40,685 nt of DNA. Source: Bacteroidaceae bacterium. GTDB lineage: Bacteria > Bacteroidota > Bacteroidia > Bacteroidales > Bacteroidaceae. Position numbers and translations under genes: made by a program. Each line of letters opens with the position of its first letter. Position 1 is the first letter of the stretch. The notes under the pieces were generated by a model, which did no database searches, was not told the origin of the DNA, and was given only the letters and a program-made list of their open reading frames with translations. Positions 33,532 through 40,685 of the stretch are shown piece by piece. The stretch is taken from assembly GCA_017617575.1 (NCBI GenBank), contig JAFZVY010000041.1, positions 1 through 40,685 of the forward strand. Reading direction: 5' to 3'.

Positions 33532-35043
33532 ATGATTAGAAAGATTTTAGTAGCTAATCGTGGCGAGATTGCAATACGTGTCATGCGTAGTTGCTATGAG
33601 ATGGGCATACGTTCCGTTGCCGTCTATAGTACAGCTGACCGTTTGTCTCGTCATGTGCTCTTTGCGAATGAGGCAGAGTGCATCGGTGGCGTTGCAAGCA
33701 GCGACAGTTACCTGAATATTGACCATATCATTGCAGCTGCAAAGAAGCACAAGGTCGACGCAATTCACCCCGGTTATGGTTTTCTTAGTGAAAATGCAGA
33801 GTTCGCTCGTCGTTGCGAGGCGGAAGGCTTCATCTTTATTGGTCCACGTCCAGAGACTATGGAGGACATGGGTGACAAGATACGTGCCCGCATCAAGATG
33901 ATTGAGGCTGGTGTGCCTGTAGTTCCGGGAACACAGGAGCAGCTCAACTCTGGCGAAGAAGCAGTGGAAGTATGCCGTAAGATTGGTTTCCCAGTAATGC
34001 TCAAGGCATCACAAGGTGGTGGTGGTAAGGGTATGCGCCTTATCGAGCGTGAGGAAGACGTAATCGAGATGTACAACGCTGCCAAGAGTGAGGCAATGGC
34101 TGGCTTTGGCGATGATACTGTTTACATCGAGAAGTTCGTCGAGGAGCCACACCATATCGAGTTCCAGATTCTCGGTGACAAGCACGGAAACGTCATTCAC
34201 CTCTACGACCGTGAGTGCTCTGTTCAGCGTCGTCACCAGAAGGTAGTGGAGGAGAGTCCATCACCATTCATCGGTCAGGAACTCCGCGAAGAGATGGGAC
34301 GCAAGGCAGTAGCAGCAGCCAAGGCTGTAGGTTATGTAGGTGCAGGAACAATCGAGTTCCTCGTTGACAAGCACCACAACTTCTACTTCCTTGAGATGAA
34401 CACACGTCTTCAGGTGGAGCACCCAATCACAGAGGAAGTGGTAGGCATGGATCTCGTTAAGGAGCAGATTCGCATTGCCGACGGTCTTCCACTCTCACGC
34501 AAGCAGGACGAGATACAGCAGAGAGGCCACGCTATCGAGTGCCGTATCTGTGCAGAGGATACAGAGAACAACTTCATGCCTTCGCCAGGTGTCATCAAGC
34601 AGTTGACTGAGCCACACGGTATCGGTACGCGTATTGACTCTTACGTATATGAGGGCTACGAGATTCCTGTACACTACGATCCAATGATTGGTAAGCTCAT
34701 CGTATGGGCAACAACACGTGAGTACGCCATCGAGCGTATGCGCCGTGTGCTCTATGAGTACAAGATTACGGGTCTCACAACAAACATACGTTATCTCCGT
34801 CGTATCATTGATGCACCAGACTTCAAGAACGGCGACTATAATACATACTTCATCGAGCGTAACCAGGACCGTCTCCGTCCACGCCCAGGATTCAAGAACG
34901 ATAGCGAGACAATGGCTGTCATTGCCGCTTACATCGACTATCTCATGAACCTTGAGGAGAACACTCCTAATCCTCCAACAGATGGTACTGCCATCAACCG
35001 CTGGAGAGCATTCGGACTTCAGAAGGGAGTATTGAGAGTGTAG
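33532..35043 (+). CDS. accC: Biotin carboxylase subunit of an acyl-CoA carboxylase
   Basis: A 503-residue ATP-grasp enzyme that carboxylates biotin on the carrier protein, using ATP and bicarbonate. Motifs: MIRKILVANRGEIAIRVMRS at the start, GVPVVPG, QGGGGKGMRL near residue 160, EEPHHIEFQILGD, the YDRECSVQRRHQK segment and EMNTRLQVEHPITE. The gene is first of three (biotin carboxylase, carrier, carboxyltransferase), so it belongs to an acyl-CoA carboxylase. The B12 riboswitch in front suggests propionyl-CoA as the substrate. Its TAG stop touches the left arm of a GC-rich palindromic element. Confidence 0.93.
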   Translation: MIRKILVANRGEIAIRVMRSCYEMGIRSVAVYSTADRLSRHVLFANEAECIGGVASSDSYLNIDHIIAAAKKHKVDAIHPGYGFLSENAEFARRCEAEGFIFIGPRPETMEDMGDKIRARIKMIEAGVPVVPGTQEQLNSGEEAVEVCRKIGFPVMLKASQGGGGKGMRLIEREEDVIEMYNAAKSEAMAGFGDDTVYIEKFVEEPHHIEFQILGDKHGNVIHLYDRECSVQRRHQKVVEESPSPFIGQELREEMGRKAVAAAKAVGYVGAGTIEFLVDKHHNFYFLEMNTRLQVEHPITEEVVGMDLVKEQIRIADGLPLSRKQDEIQQRGHAIECRICAEDTENNFMPSPGVIKQLTEPHGIGTRIDSYVYEGYEIPVHYDPMIGKLIVWATTREYAIERMRRVLYEYKITGLTTNIRYLRRIIDAPDFKNGDYNTYFIERNQDRLRPRPGFKNDSETMAVIAAYIDYLMNLEENTPNPPTDGTAINRWRAFGLQKGVLRV

Positions 35044-35197
35044 CCCCCTAACCCCCGAAGGGGGCAGCCATTCGGAACATACCATTATATAATAATAGTG
35101 GCTTTCCTAATGGATGCAATCGGGGACAAGAAACTGATTTTAATGCCATCCACCCCCACAGTTCCGGATGGCCGCCCCCTTTGGGGGCTCGGGGGGC
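35043..35197 (+). repeat. GC-rich palindromic element, copy C (between accC and the carrier gene)
   Basis: The left arm begins GCCCCCTAACCCCCGAAGGG and the right arm ends TTTGGGGGCTCGGGGGGC; the centre is longer than in copies A and B, giving about 155 bp. It starts at the last base of the accC stop and ends 3 bp before the carrier ATG. GGGGGG is the only purine-rich tract near that start. Confidence 0.9.
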
Positions 35198-35200
35198 TTT

Positions 35201-35719
35201 ATGGAAGTACAGGTAGGAAATAAGATATGCGAAGTTACCTTGCTCAACAAGGAGGGTAACAATGTCAAGATAGACATCGACGGCAAGGTGTATGACGTTG
35301 ACGTGGCAATGCTACAGAACGGCACTTGTTCCATCCTCTATGATGGAAACTCATACAATGCCGAGTTGGTGAGAAATAGCGCAAGCAAGCACTATCGTGT
35401 GAACCTCAACTATTCAACTTACCAGATTGACATGCTTGACTCACAGGCAAAATACATGAAGATGCGCAAGCGCGGTGCACAGGATGGTGCACAGGCAGAC
35501 GTCATCGCAGCTCCAATGCCTTGTAAGATTGTGAAGGTTTACGTCAAGCCGGGCGACGAGCTCAAGGCTGGCGACACAGTCCTCACTATGGAGGCAATGA
35601 AGATGCAGTCAAACTACAAGGTTAATGCCGACTGCAAGGTTAAGGATGTGCTCGTTGCAGAGGGCGACAGCGTAGGCGTAGAACAAACATTAATTAGATT
35701 GGAGGTTAACAATGGCTAA
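35201..35719 (+). CDS. accB: Biotin carboxyl carrier protein
   Basis: A 172-residue carrier from the ATG at 35201. The biotin lysine is K134 in EAMKMQ, 39 residues from the C-terminus, as expected. The C-terminal part is a lipoyl/biotinyl fold (VIAAPMPCKIVKVYVKPGDE). An earlier ATG at 35168 lies inside the palindromic element and would add MAAPFGGSGGF; MEVQVGNKICEV is the more likely native start. The stop overlaps the carboxyltransferase start by 8 bp. It works with the biotin carboxylase and the carboxyltransferase as one complex. Confidence 0.93.
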   Translation: MEVQVGNKICEVTLLNKEGNNVKIDIDGKVYDVDVAMLQNGTCSILYDGNSYNAELVRNSASKHYRVNLNYSTYQIDMLDSQAKYMKMRKRGAQDGAQADVIAAPMPCKIVKVYVKPGDELKAGDTVLTMEAMKMQSNYKVNADCKVKDVLVAEGDSVGVEQTLIRLEVNNG

Positions 35720-37154
35720 TAAACTTACAGCAAGAGAAAGAATAGAGACTCTCCTCGATAGTGGTACATTCGTTGAGATGGACAAGCACGTTGTTCATCG
35801 TTGCAACGACTTCGGAATGGAGAACAAGCGTTTTGAGGGTGACGGTGTCATCTCAGGTTACGGTAAGATTGACGGACGCATCGTGTTCGTATATGCATTC
35901 GACTTTGCTGTACTCGGTGGCTCACTCTCTGCTGCCAATGCACAGAAGATTGCAAAGGTACAGGACCTCGCACTCAAGAATGGTGCACCTATCATCGGTC
36001 TTAACGACTCAGGTGGCGCACGTATTCAGGAAGGCGTGGAGTCACTCACAGGATTCGCACACATCTTCCGTCGCAACGTGATGGCAAGTGGTGTCATCCC
36101 ACAGATTAGCGCAATCCTCGGTCCTTGTGCAGGTGGTTCTTGCTACTCTCCAGCACTCACAGACTTCATCCTCATGGTGAAGGAACAGAGCCAGATGTTC
36201 GTCACTGGTCCTAACGTGGTAAAGGCAGTAACTAACGAGGACGTTGACAAGGAGACACTCGGTGGCGCAATGACTCACAACTCTGTGAGCGGTGTAAGCC
36301 ACTTCATCTGCAAGGATGACGAGGAGACACTTATGACTATCCGTGAACTCATCGGCTTCATTCCTTCAAACAACATGGAGGATGCACCGGTTCACTCTGT
36401 AACAGACGAGATTACTCGCGTGTGTCACGAACTTGACAACGTGGTACCTGAGAATCCAAATATGCCATACGATATCCGCAATATCATCGAGCCAATCTGC
36501 GACCAGCAGTATTTCTTCGAGATACAGCCAGAGTTCGCCAAGAACATCGTTATTGGTTTCGGTCGCATGGCTGGACGCACAGTCGGATTCGTTGCCAACC
36601 AGCCTAACTTCCTTGCAGGTGCACTCGACATCGACGCAAGTGACAAGGCTGCTCGCTTCATCCGCTTCTGCGACTGCTTCAACATCCCACTCGTGGCACT
36701 TGAGGACGTACCAGGATTCCTCCCAGGCGTACAGCAGGAGCACAACGGTATCATCCGTCACGGAGCAAAGATTGTTTACGCATTCGCTGAGGCTACAGTG
36801 CCAAAGATTACTCTCATCACTCGCAAGGCATACGGTGGTGCTTACATCGTGATGAACAGCAAGTGCATCGGTGCAGACGTCAACCTTGCATACCCAACAG
36901 CCGAAATCGCAGTCATGGGTGCTGAAGGTGCTTGCAACATCCTCTACCGCAAGGCTACTCCAGAGGAGCGTGCACAGAAGATTGAGGAGTATCGCGAGAA
37001 GTTCGCAAACCCACTTCCAGCGGCACAGCTTGGTTACATCGACGAGATTATCGAGCCTAAGGATACACGTATCCGCCTCATTCAGGCTCTCGAGATGACT
37101 CGCAACAAGAACCAGAGCAACCCTCCTAAGAAGCACGGCAATATGCCACTTTAA
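35712..37154 (+). CDS. pccB: Acyl-CoA carboxylase carboxyltransferase (propionyl-CoA carboxylase beta-like)
   Basis: A 480-residue carboxyltransferase of the PccB/MmdA family that moves the carboxyl group from biotin to an acyl-CoA. Seen motifs: GLNDSGGARIQEGVESL, ILGPCAGGSCYSPALTDF (the biotin-side oxyanion region), FVTGPNVVKAVTNE and, in the C-terminal half, EDVPGFLPGVQQEHNGIIRHGAK and ITRKAYGGAYIVM. It is a member of the three-gene unit, with an 8-bp overlap upstream and terminators downstream. Propionyl-CoA is the best guess because the operon has a B12 riboswitch and methylmalonyl-CoA mutase needs B12. Acetyl-CoA is the alternative. Confidence 0.92.
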   Translation: MANKLTARERIETLLDSGTFVEMDKHVVHRCNDFGMENKRFEGDGVISGYGKIDGRIVFVYAFDFAVLGGSLSAANAQKIAKVQDLALKNGAPIIGLNDSGGARIQEGVESLTGFAHIFRRNVMASGVIPQISAILGPCAGGSCYSPALTDFILMVKEQSQMFVTGPNVVKAVTNEDVDKETLGGAMTHNSVSGVSHFICKDDEETLMTIRELIGFIPSNNMEDAPVHSVTDEITRVCHELDNVVPENPNMPYDIRNIIEPICDQQYFFEIQPEFAKNIVIGFGRMAGRTVGFVANQPNFLAGALDIDASDKAARFIRFCDCFNIPLVALEDVPGFLPGVQQEHNGIIRHGAKIVYAFAEATVPKITLITRKAYGGAYIVMNSKCIGADVNLAYPTAEIAVMGAEGACNILYRKATPEERAQKIEEYREKFANPLPAAQLGYIDEIIEPKDTRIRLIQALEMTRNKNQSNPPKKHGNMPL

Positions 37155-37323
37155 GTTTATCAGTTCGTGAGTTCTTAAGTTTTTTAGTTCTTGCGAAATT
37201 ATAAACCTGAAGGCTCAGGAACAGAGCAATGGAATGAGTCATTACTAATTACTCATTGCTCATTCCTCCTTATTTAAGGAATACGTGAAATCAAAATATA
37301 ATCATTTAAAGTTTGTAAAATGG

Positions 37324-37356
37324 AAGCATCCCGACTGTGAAGTTAGGATGCTTTTT
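37324..37356 (+). terminator. Terminator of the carboxylase operon
   Basis: GAAGCATCC and GGATGCTT form a stem around 14 nt, followed by TTTTTTC. The gap 37155-37323 holds AGTTCTTAAG-type and ATTACTAATTACTCATT-type repeats and no gene. Confidence 0.75.
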
Positions 37357-37372
37357 TCATGTCATAATAAAA

Positions 37373-37416
37373 ACAGCCGTTAATTTAATGCGCATTAAAT
37401 TAACGGCTGTCTTTTT
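37373..37416. terminator. Perfect 38-bp palindrome, bidirectional terminator
   Basis: ACAGCCGTTAATTTAATGC and its complement meet without a loop (37373-37410) and are followed by CTTTTTA; A-rich sequence precedes it, so it also works from the other side. It separates convergent pccB and cobS. It shares AACAGCCGTTA with the terminator at 1646. Confidence 0.8.
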
Positions 37417-37428
37417 ATCCGAATGATT

Positions 37429-37456
37429 GGTCAGTGAGACCGCTTCGCTTAGTTCC
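37429..37456. repeat. TCAGTGAGACCGCTTCGCTTAG module at the cobS stop
   Basis: The repeat module TCAGTGAGACCGCTTCGCTT runs up to and includes the region of the cobS stop codon, so the last residues of CobS may be repeat-derived. Other copies are near 9770 and 26228, with an inverted copy at about 38314-38336. Confidence 0.55.
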
Positions 37457-38294
37457 TAATTGAAAGAAGTGCCAAGTAGAACACACATTCGCAGATGAGA
37501 AATGATGCTCCGCAGCAGTCGCCCGTGTAGCCACCGATGCGGCGGCGCATGTACAGCATGAGGAGGACGTGCGTGATGATTGTAACGACGAGTGCCACCA
37601 GTGCAGGTATGAGGAACTTAGGAAACACGAATGCTATGAGTAGGGCGCATGGCACGAGGCTCACGAGAAGGGTGAGCATGATGTCAGCAATGGTACTCCT
37701 TGTATATACGAGCTTGTTCTTAGCCTCCGACTCCTTGCGAGAGTATGGCAGGCAGTATATGGTGAGTGAACATACAGCCTTGCTCATCACGTCAGCAGTA
37801 AAGAGGATGGTAAAAGGCATGAGCCAAAGAGGTGTGGATTCCCATTGCTCGATAGGCAGACCCGATGGGTCATTGAATATGATAGTGTCTGCATAATTCA
37901 TCACTCCGCACATGGCGTTCGTAATGATGAGGAAGTAGATGATAAGACCTATCACTCCGTACGTGCCGATGTGCGAGTCTTTCATTATCTCAAGCGTACG
38001 TTCACGTGTCGTGCCACCACCGAAACCGTCGCAGAAGTCGGCAAGTCCGTCCTCGTGCAACGCCCCTGTGACTATGATGCGTGCAAGGAGTGCAAGCACG
38101 TAACAAAGTAATCCGTCGCCGTAACCTAAGAAGTTAAACGCAGCGTACATGACGGCATACATGATAAGGCTCGTCAGCCAACCAGCCAACGGCCATAGCG
38201 GTACGACTCTCTCGTACGCCTCCTTAGGTATGTCACTAAGCCTCCAGAATGGTAGGCGAGTGAAGAATGATAATGTTGCAAGTATGCGGTTCAT
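37449..38294 (-). CDS. cobS: Adenosylcobinamide-GDP ribazoletransferase CobS
   Basis: An inner-membrane enzyme of 281 residues, from the ATG at 38294, that joins AdoCbi-GDP to alpha-ribazole phosphate in the last stage of B12 synthesis. The conserved acidic motif GALHEDGLADFCDGFGGG (about residues 80-97) is present, along with about seven hydrophobic segments. The in-frame TTG at 38315 lies in a repeat and was not used. It follows cobT on the same strand after a 366-bp repeat-filled gap. Confidence 0.95.
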   Translation of the reverse strand: MNRILATLSFFTRLPFWRLSDIPKEAYERVVPLWPLAGWLTSLIMYAVMYAAFNFLGYGDGLLCYVLALLARIIVTGALHEDGLADFCDGFGGGTTRERTLEIMKDSHIGTYGVIGLIIYFLIITNAMCGVMNYADTIIFNDPSGLPIEQWESTPLWLMPFTILFTADVMSKAVCSLTIYCLPYSRKESEAKNKLVYTRSTIADIMLTLLVSLVPCALLIAFVFPKFLIPALVALVVTIITHVLLMLYMRRRIGGYTGDCCGASFLICECVFYLALLSIRN

Positions 38295-38660
38295 ATTCTG
38301 CCCCCCGACCCCCAACTTAGCGAAGCGATCTCACTGACCGCAGGGAAGTAACGGGGCGGCCTCCGGATTAGGGGGAGGAGGCCTTTTGGTTCTGTTTATT
38401 TAGTGAAAAATATTATTTTTGCCGCCAAGCGGCCAGTTAGAAAAACAAAAGAAAACACAGGAAAACAAAAGAAAACATGTTTTTTCTTGTTTTTGTTCTG
38501 TTTACTTCCCGTTGGTCAGTGAGAGAGTTCTTGACTGTTTTTCCAATATGCACCTTAGTGCAAAATTGCAACCATACAGATATGTTTTTTGTACCCGAGT
38601 TATGGTTATCGAATGGGTAACTACTCCCTCCCCTCGGGGAGGGTCGGGGTGAGGGCTACC
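38295..38660. repeat. 366-bp repeat gap between cobT and cobS
   Basis: Contains GCCCCCCGACCCCCAACTTA (38300) joined to an inverted TCAGTGAGACCGCTTCGCT module, a hairpin GGCCTCC with GGAGGCC (38358-38383), a duplicated AAAACAAAAGAAAACA tract (38442-38477) and CT-rich palindromic copy 7 at 38617-38656, starting 4 bp past the cobT stop. No gene is seen. Confidence 0.65.
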
Positions 38661-39773
38661 TTAGAAGTATTTCGTTATCTCCGCGTGTTGGAAGTTATCC
38701 ATCTCGTTTATCATGTTGACGGCTGATTGCAGGATAGGGTAGGCACATATAGCACCAGTGCCTTCGCCCAGTCGGAGACCGAGGGAGAGGAGAGGCTCTG
38801 CACCCATGGCGTCCAGCATGAGGCGGTGTCCCGACTCGTCGCCACAATGACCGAAGACGGCGTATTCCATCACGTTCCTGTCTATCTGCGATGCGCCAAG
38901 CATGCAAGCCGTCATGATGAAACCGTCAACAAGCACTATCATCCTGTGTTCTGCCGCACGCAACATTCCGCCTATGGCTGCTACCATCTCATAGCCACCG
39001 AAGTAGGCAAGGAGCCCCCCATCCCCCGAAGGGGGCGGCCATCCGGATATCAATCTATCTTCACTTATATTATTGTTGTGCGTATTCTCTTTGTCCCGAA
39101 TGGCCGCCCCCTTTGGGGGACGGGGGGCCAATGCTTTGGATAGCACCTCATATTTATGTTTTATCCCTTCGTTGTTAAGTCCTGCACCGGCACCCACGCA
39201 CTTGTCGAGAGGTATGCCGAGGAAAAGGTGCATCCAGATGCTTGAAGGTGATGTGTTGGCAATGCCCATCTCGCCAAAGCTGATGACGTTGCAACCCTCG
39301 GCGTGACACTTGTCCACCATCTCTGCACCTACGGCAAGGGCACGCTCATACTCCTCCTGCGTCATGGCAGGCTCATGGAGGAAGTTACGTGTGCCGTGTG
39401 CAATCTTGCGGTCGATGATGTGCGGATAACGCTCATGGTCGAAGTCATAGTCCACGCCCACGTCCACCACGTGAAGCTTGAAGCCGTGCTGACGGCAGAA
39501 CATATTCACGCCACCGCCGCCGCGTCCGAAGTTTATCATCTGTTGCCACGTCACCTCACGAGGACTGACACTCACGCCCTCACGCTCTATGCCGTGGTCA
39601 CCGCCAAAGAGGATGTGACACGGATGCTGTAGCTTAGGCGTAAGCGTATGCTGTATAAGCCCAATCTGAAGAGCGAGCGACTCAAGTCGTCCGAGTGAGC
39701 CTTTCGGCTTGTTGAGGTTGTCAATCTTTTCCTGGAGAACAGGTATGAAAGACTTATCTAAGGTCTGTATCAT
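38661..39773 (-). CDS. cobT: Nicotinate-nucleotide:dimethylbenzimidazole phosphoribosyltransferase CobT
   Basis: A 370-residue enzyme that makes alpha-ribazole phosphate for the lower ligand of B12. Motifs: [16 protein letters not shown] (the N-terminal pattern), [28 protein letters not shown] and LRLGEGTGA with the catalytic glutamate at about 337. Between KALA and [17 protein letters not shown] an insertion of about 38 residues is encoded by a GC-rich palindromic element (39014-39128) and remains in frame; homologues have a short stretch there. All catalytic motifs are intact. A -7-like box (TACCTTTG on the minus strand at 39797-39790) is very close to the start. Confidence 0.94.
   Translation of the reverse strand: MIQTLDKSFIPVLQEKIDNLNKPKGSLGRLESLALQIGLIQHTLTPKLQHPCHILFGGDHGIEREGVSVSPREVTWQQMINFGRGGGGVNMFCRQHGFKLHVVDVGVDYDFDHERYPHIIDRKIAHGTRNFLHEPAMTQEEYERALAVGAEMVDKCHAEGCNVISFGEMGIANTSPSSIWMHLFLGIPLDKCVGAGAGLNNEGIKHKYEVLSKALAPRPPKGAAIRDKENTHNNNISEDRLISGWPPPSGDGGLLAYFGGYEMVAAIGGMLRAAEHRMIVLVDGFIMTACMLGASQIDRNVMEYAVFGHCGDESGHRLMLDAMGAEPLLSLGLRLGEGTGAICAYPILQSAVNMINEMDNFQHAEITKYF
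39014..39128. repeat. GC-rich palindromic element, copy B (inside cobT)
   Basis: About 115 bp. Left arm GCCCCCCATCCCCCGAAGGG onwards; right arm, on the other strand, GGCCCCCCGTCCCCCAAAGGG. It shares ATCTTCAC and ATTCTCTTT in the centre with copy A. On the cobT strand it reads [13 protein letters not shown] through to [11 protein letters not shown]. This is a different reading frame of the arm from the one used in cbiET. Confidence 0.9.
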
Positions 39774-39884
39774 CGTATTAAGTTTTTTGCAAAGGTAGTC
39801 TTTTTAGTTATGAGCAAAAAATAACTTGGAATATTTTTCGAACTGTATGGTTGAATTTTATACCCCACGGAGAAAGCAGAGTTT

Positions 39885-40185
39885 TTTAGAACCCGTCGCC
39901 AAGGGCGACTAAATTACCAATCTGCGCAATCTTTGAACCAACTGTTCTCTCTGACCGTAGGGAGGAAATCTTACATTATTTTTAGAACGAAAATTTAAAA
40001 AAATAAAGAACTTTTCTCACCGAAGGTAAAATTGTTTTTTATTGTTTTTGTTCTGTTTCCCTTCTTGTTTTTCCAATTGGCGCCTTAGCGCATAAAAAAT
40101 GGTAAGATTACCTTCGGTGAGAATAGTTGGATTAAAGATTGCGCAGATTGGTAATTTAGCCTTCGCCAGAAGGCGGGTTCCAAAA
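39885..40185. repeat. Mosaic repeat block
   Basis: Modules found here: ACCCGTCGCCAAGGGCGACTA (about 39891), CTCTGACCGTAGGGAGGAAA (about 39950), CTCACCGAAGGTAA (40016, inverted), GATTACCTTCGGTGAGAATA (about 40107) and CCTTCGCCAGAAGGCG (about 40160). The same modules occur at 23810-23950 and in part at 5064-5105 and 26268. No gene is seen. Confidence 0.65.
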
Positions 40186-40280
40186 AAATGTATTCTACGT
40201 GGTTCCGTGGTGGGATTAAAAACAATAATTCGTTATGTTATAGCTTTTGTATAGAAAAGCCAAGTAGCCAGTACGTACGG

Positions 40281-40346
40281 GAACGTACTCTCAGTACGTC
40301 CCCAACGTACTGAGAGTACGCTCGCCACGTACTACGAGTACGTTCG
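40281..40346. repeat. Three 22-bp tandem repeats with a 15-bp inverted pair
   Basis: Three units of 22 bp (from 40281, 40303 and 40325) share ACGTACT...AGTACG. The first two form a perfect inverted pair, CGTACTCTCAGTACG (40284-40298) with CGTACTGAGAGTACG (40306-40320). Confidence 0.75.
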
Positions 40347-40388
40347 CGACGTATTTTCGCCCTTTCCCTTACCTTCCCCTTAGGTGTG

Positions 40389-40461
40389 CCTTATGTGTCT
40401 GTTCAGTTGCTAAGGGAAACTAAGGAGAACCTAAGGGAAACGTAAGGTGCACCTAACACGA
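40389..40461. repeat. CTAAGGGAAA tandem units with flanking complement
   Basis: Units CTAAGGGAAA, CTAAGGAGAA, CTAAGGGAAA and CGTAAGGTGC follow each other (about 40411-40451). TTAGGTGTGCCTTA upstream can pair with TAAGGTGCACCTAA at the end (12 of 14 pairs). Confidence 0.55.
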
Positions 40462-40515
40462 AATCGGATTGTATGGCTTGGATGATTAAGCCTGAAAGGC
40501 TGGTGAGATTACAGG

Positions 40516-40685
40516 CAGGTGTGGAGCGTAGCGTAACCCCTGATTATTGGTGCGACGTCATCCTATGAACCCAGAATGGGTGGCAGAACAAAAGCCATGT
40601 TAGTGCCTTTATTCTGTCACTCCTTCGGAGTTCTGAAAAACAGAACCGAACTTTATACAGGGGTTCCGCTACGCTCCACACCCTG
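40516..40685. repeat. 170-bp element with 27-bp inverted ends, reaching the window edge
   Basis: CAGGTGTGGAGCGTAGCG-TAACCCCTG (40516-40542) is complementary to CAGGGGTTCCGCTACGCTCC onwards (40658-40685), with only two differences. The inside has further small hairpins such as CTCCTTCGGAG. No open frame of useful length fills it. It could be a small non-autonomous element or a structured RNA. Confidence 0.65.

Overview
The window looks like a piece of a Bacteroidales chromosome, most likely Prevotella or a close relative. This is inferred from gene content and from the Bacteroidetes-type promoter signature (TTG, about 19 nt, TAnnTTTG) in front of several genes, not from any database search. 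Genes are closely packed and mostly metabolic. The gaps between them are full of several families of short palindromic or low-complexity repeats. No tRNA, rRNA or CRISPR array was seen.

Layout. 1-68 is the 5' edge of a gene cut by the window. 427-1488 is leuB. 1768-11213 (minus) is a corrin and metal region: an exported CbiK-like chelatase, an M6 secreted protease, and a tight operon transcribed cobJ-cobH fusion, cbiET fusion, FecCD/BtuC-type permease, CaCA cation antiporter, ABC ATPase. 11843-14587 (plus) is a nitrogen module: TorF-like porin, PII protein, ammonium transporter. 14859-19252 (plus) holds rfbA, a tRNA-dihydrouridine synthase, an AraC regulator and a FadL/OmpP1-type outer-membrane protein. 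19389-22240 is an AT-richer accessory island: a YopX-domain protein, a DUF4268/PD-(D/E)XK-like protein and a divergent WYL regulator, with one promoter/operator-like element present in two copies. 22449-26139 has a DUF2809 membrane protein, a hotdog thioesterase, a uridine phosphorylase and a BASS transporter. 26400-29055 is an ECF sigma factor, an anti-sigma-like protein, an unknown exported protein and a possible small repeat protein. 29252-32368 (minus) is DUF4923, an orphan GatC-like PTS IIC and an exported KduI. 32627-39773 is cobU, cobS and cobT (minus) flanking a three-gene acyl-CoA carboxylase operon (plus) that begins with a clear cobalamin riboswitch. 39774-40685 has no gene, only repeats.

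How it fits together. Cobalamin is the main theme: corrin-ring enzymes, a corrinoid/iron-type ABC importer (no binding protein seen here), nucleotide-loop assembly genes (cobU, cobS, cobT) and a B12-sensing RNA on a biotin carboxylase operon that probably makes or uses methylmalonyl-CoA, the substrate of a B12 enzyme.

Most notable: (1) a GC-rich palindromic element that reads through in frame inside two B12 genes (cbiET and cobT) and also forms the junction between accC and the biotin carrier gene; (2) the WYL/DUF4268/YopX island with its duplicated control element; (3) the riboswitch on the carboxylase operon; (4) a second palindrome family lying just after stop codons in a fixed orientation relative to the gene; (5) a 24-bp tandem repeat that can encode octapeptide repeats.
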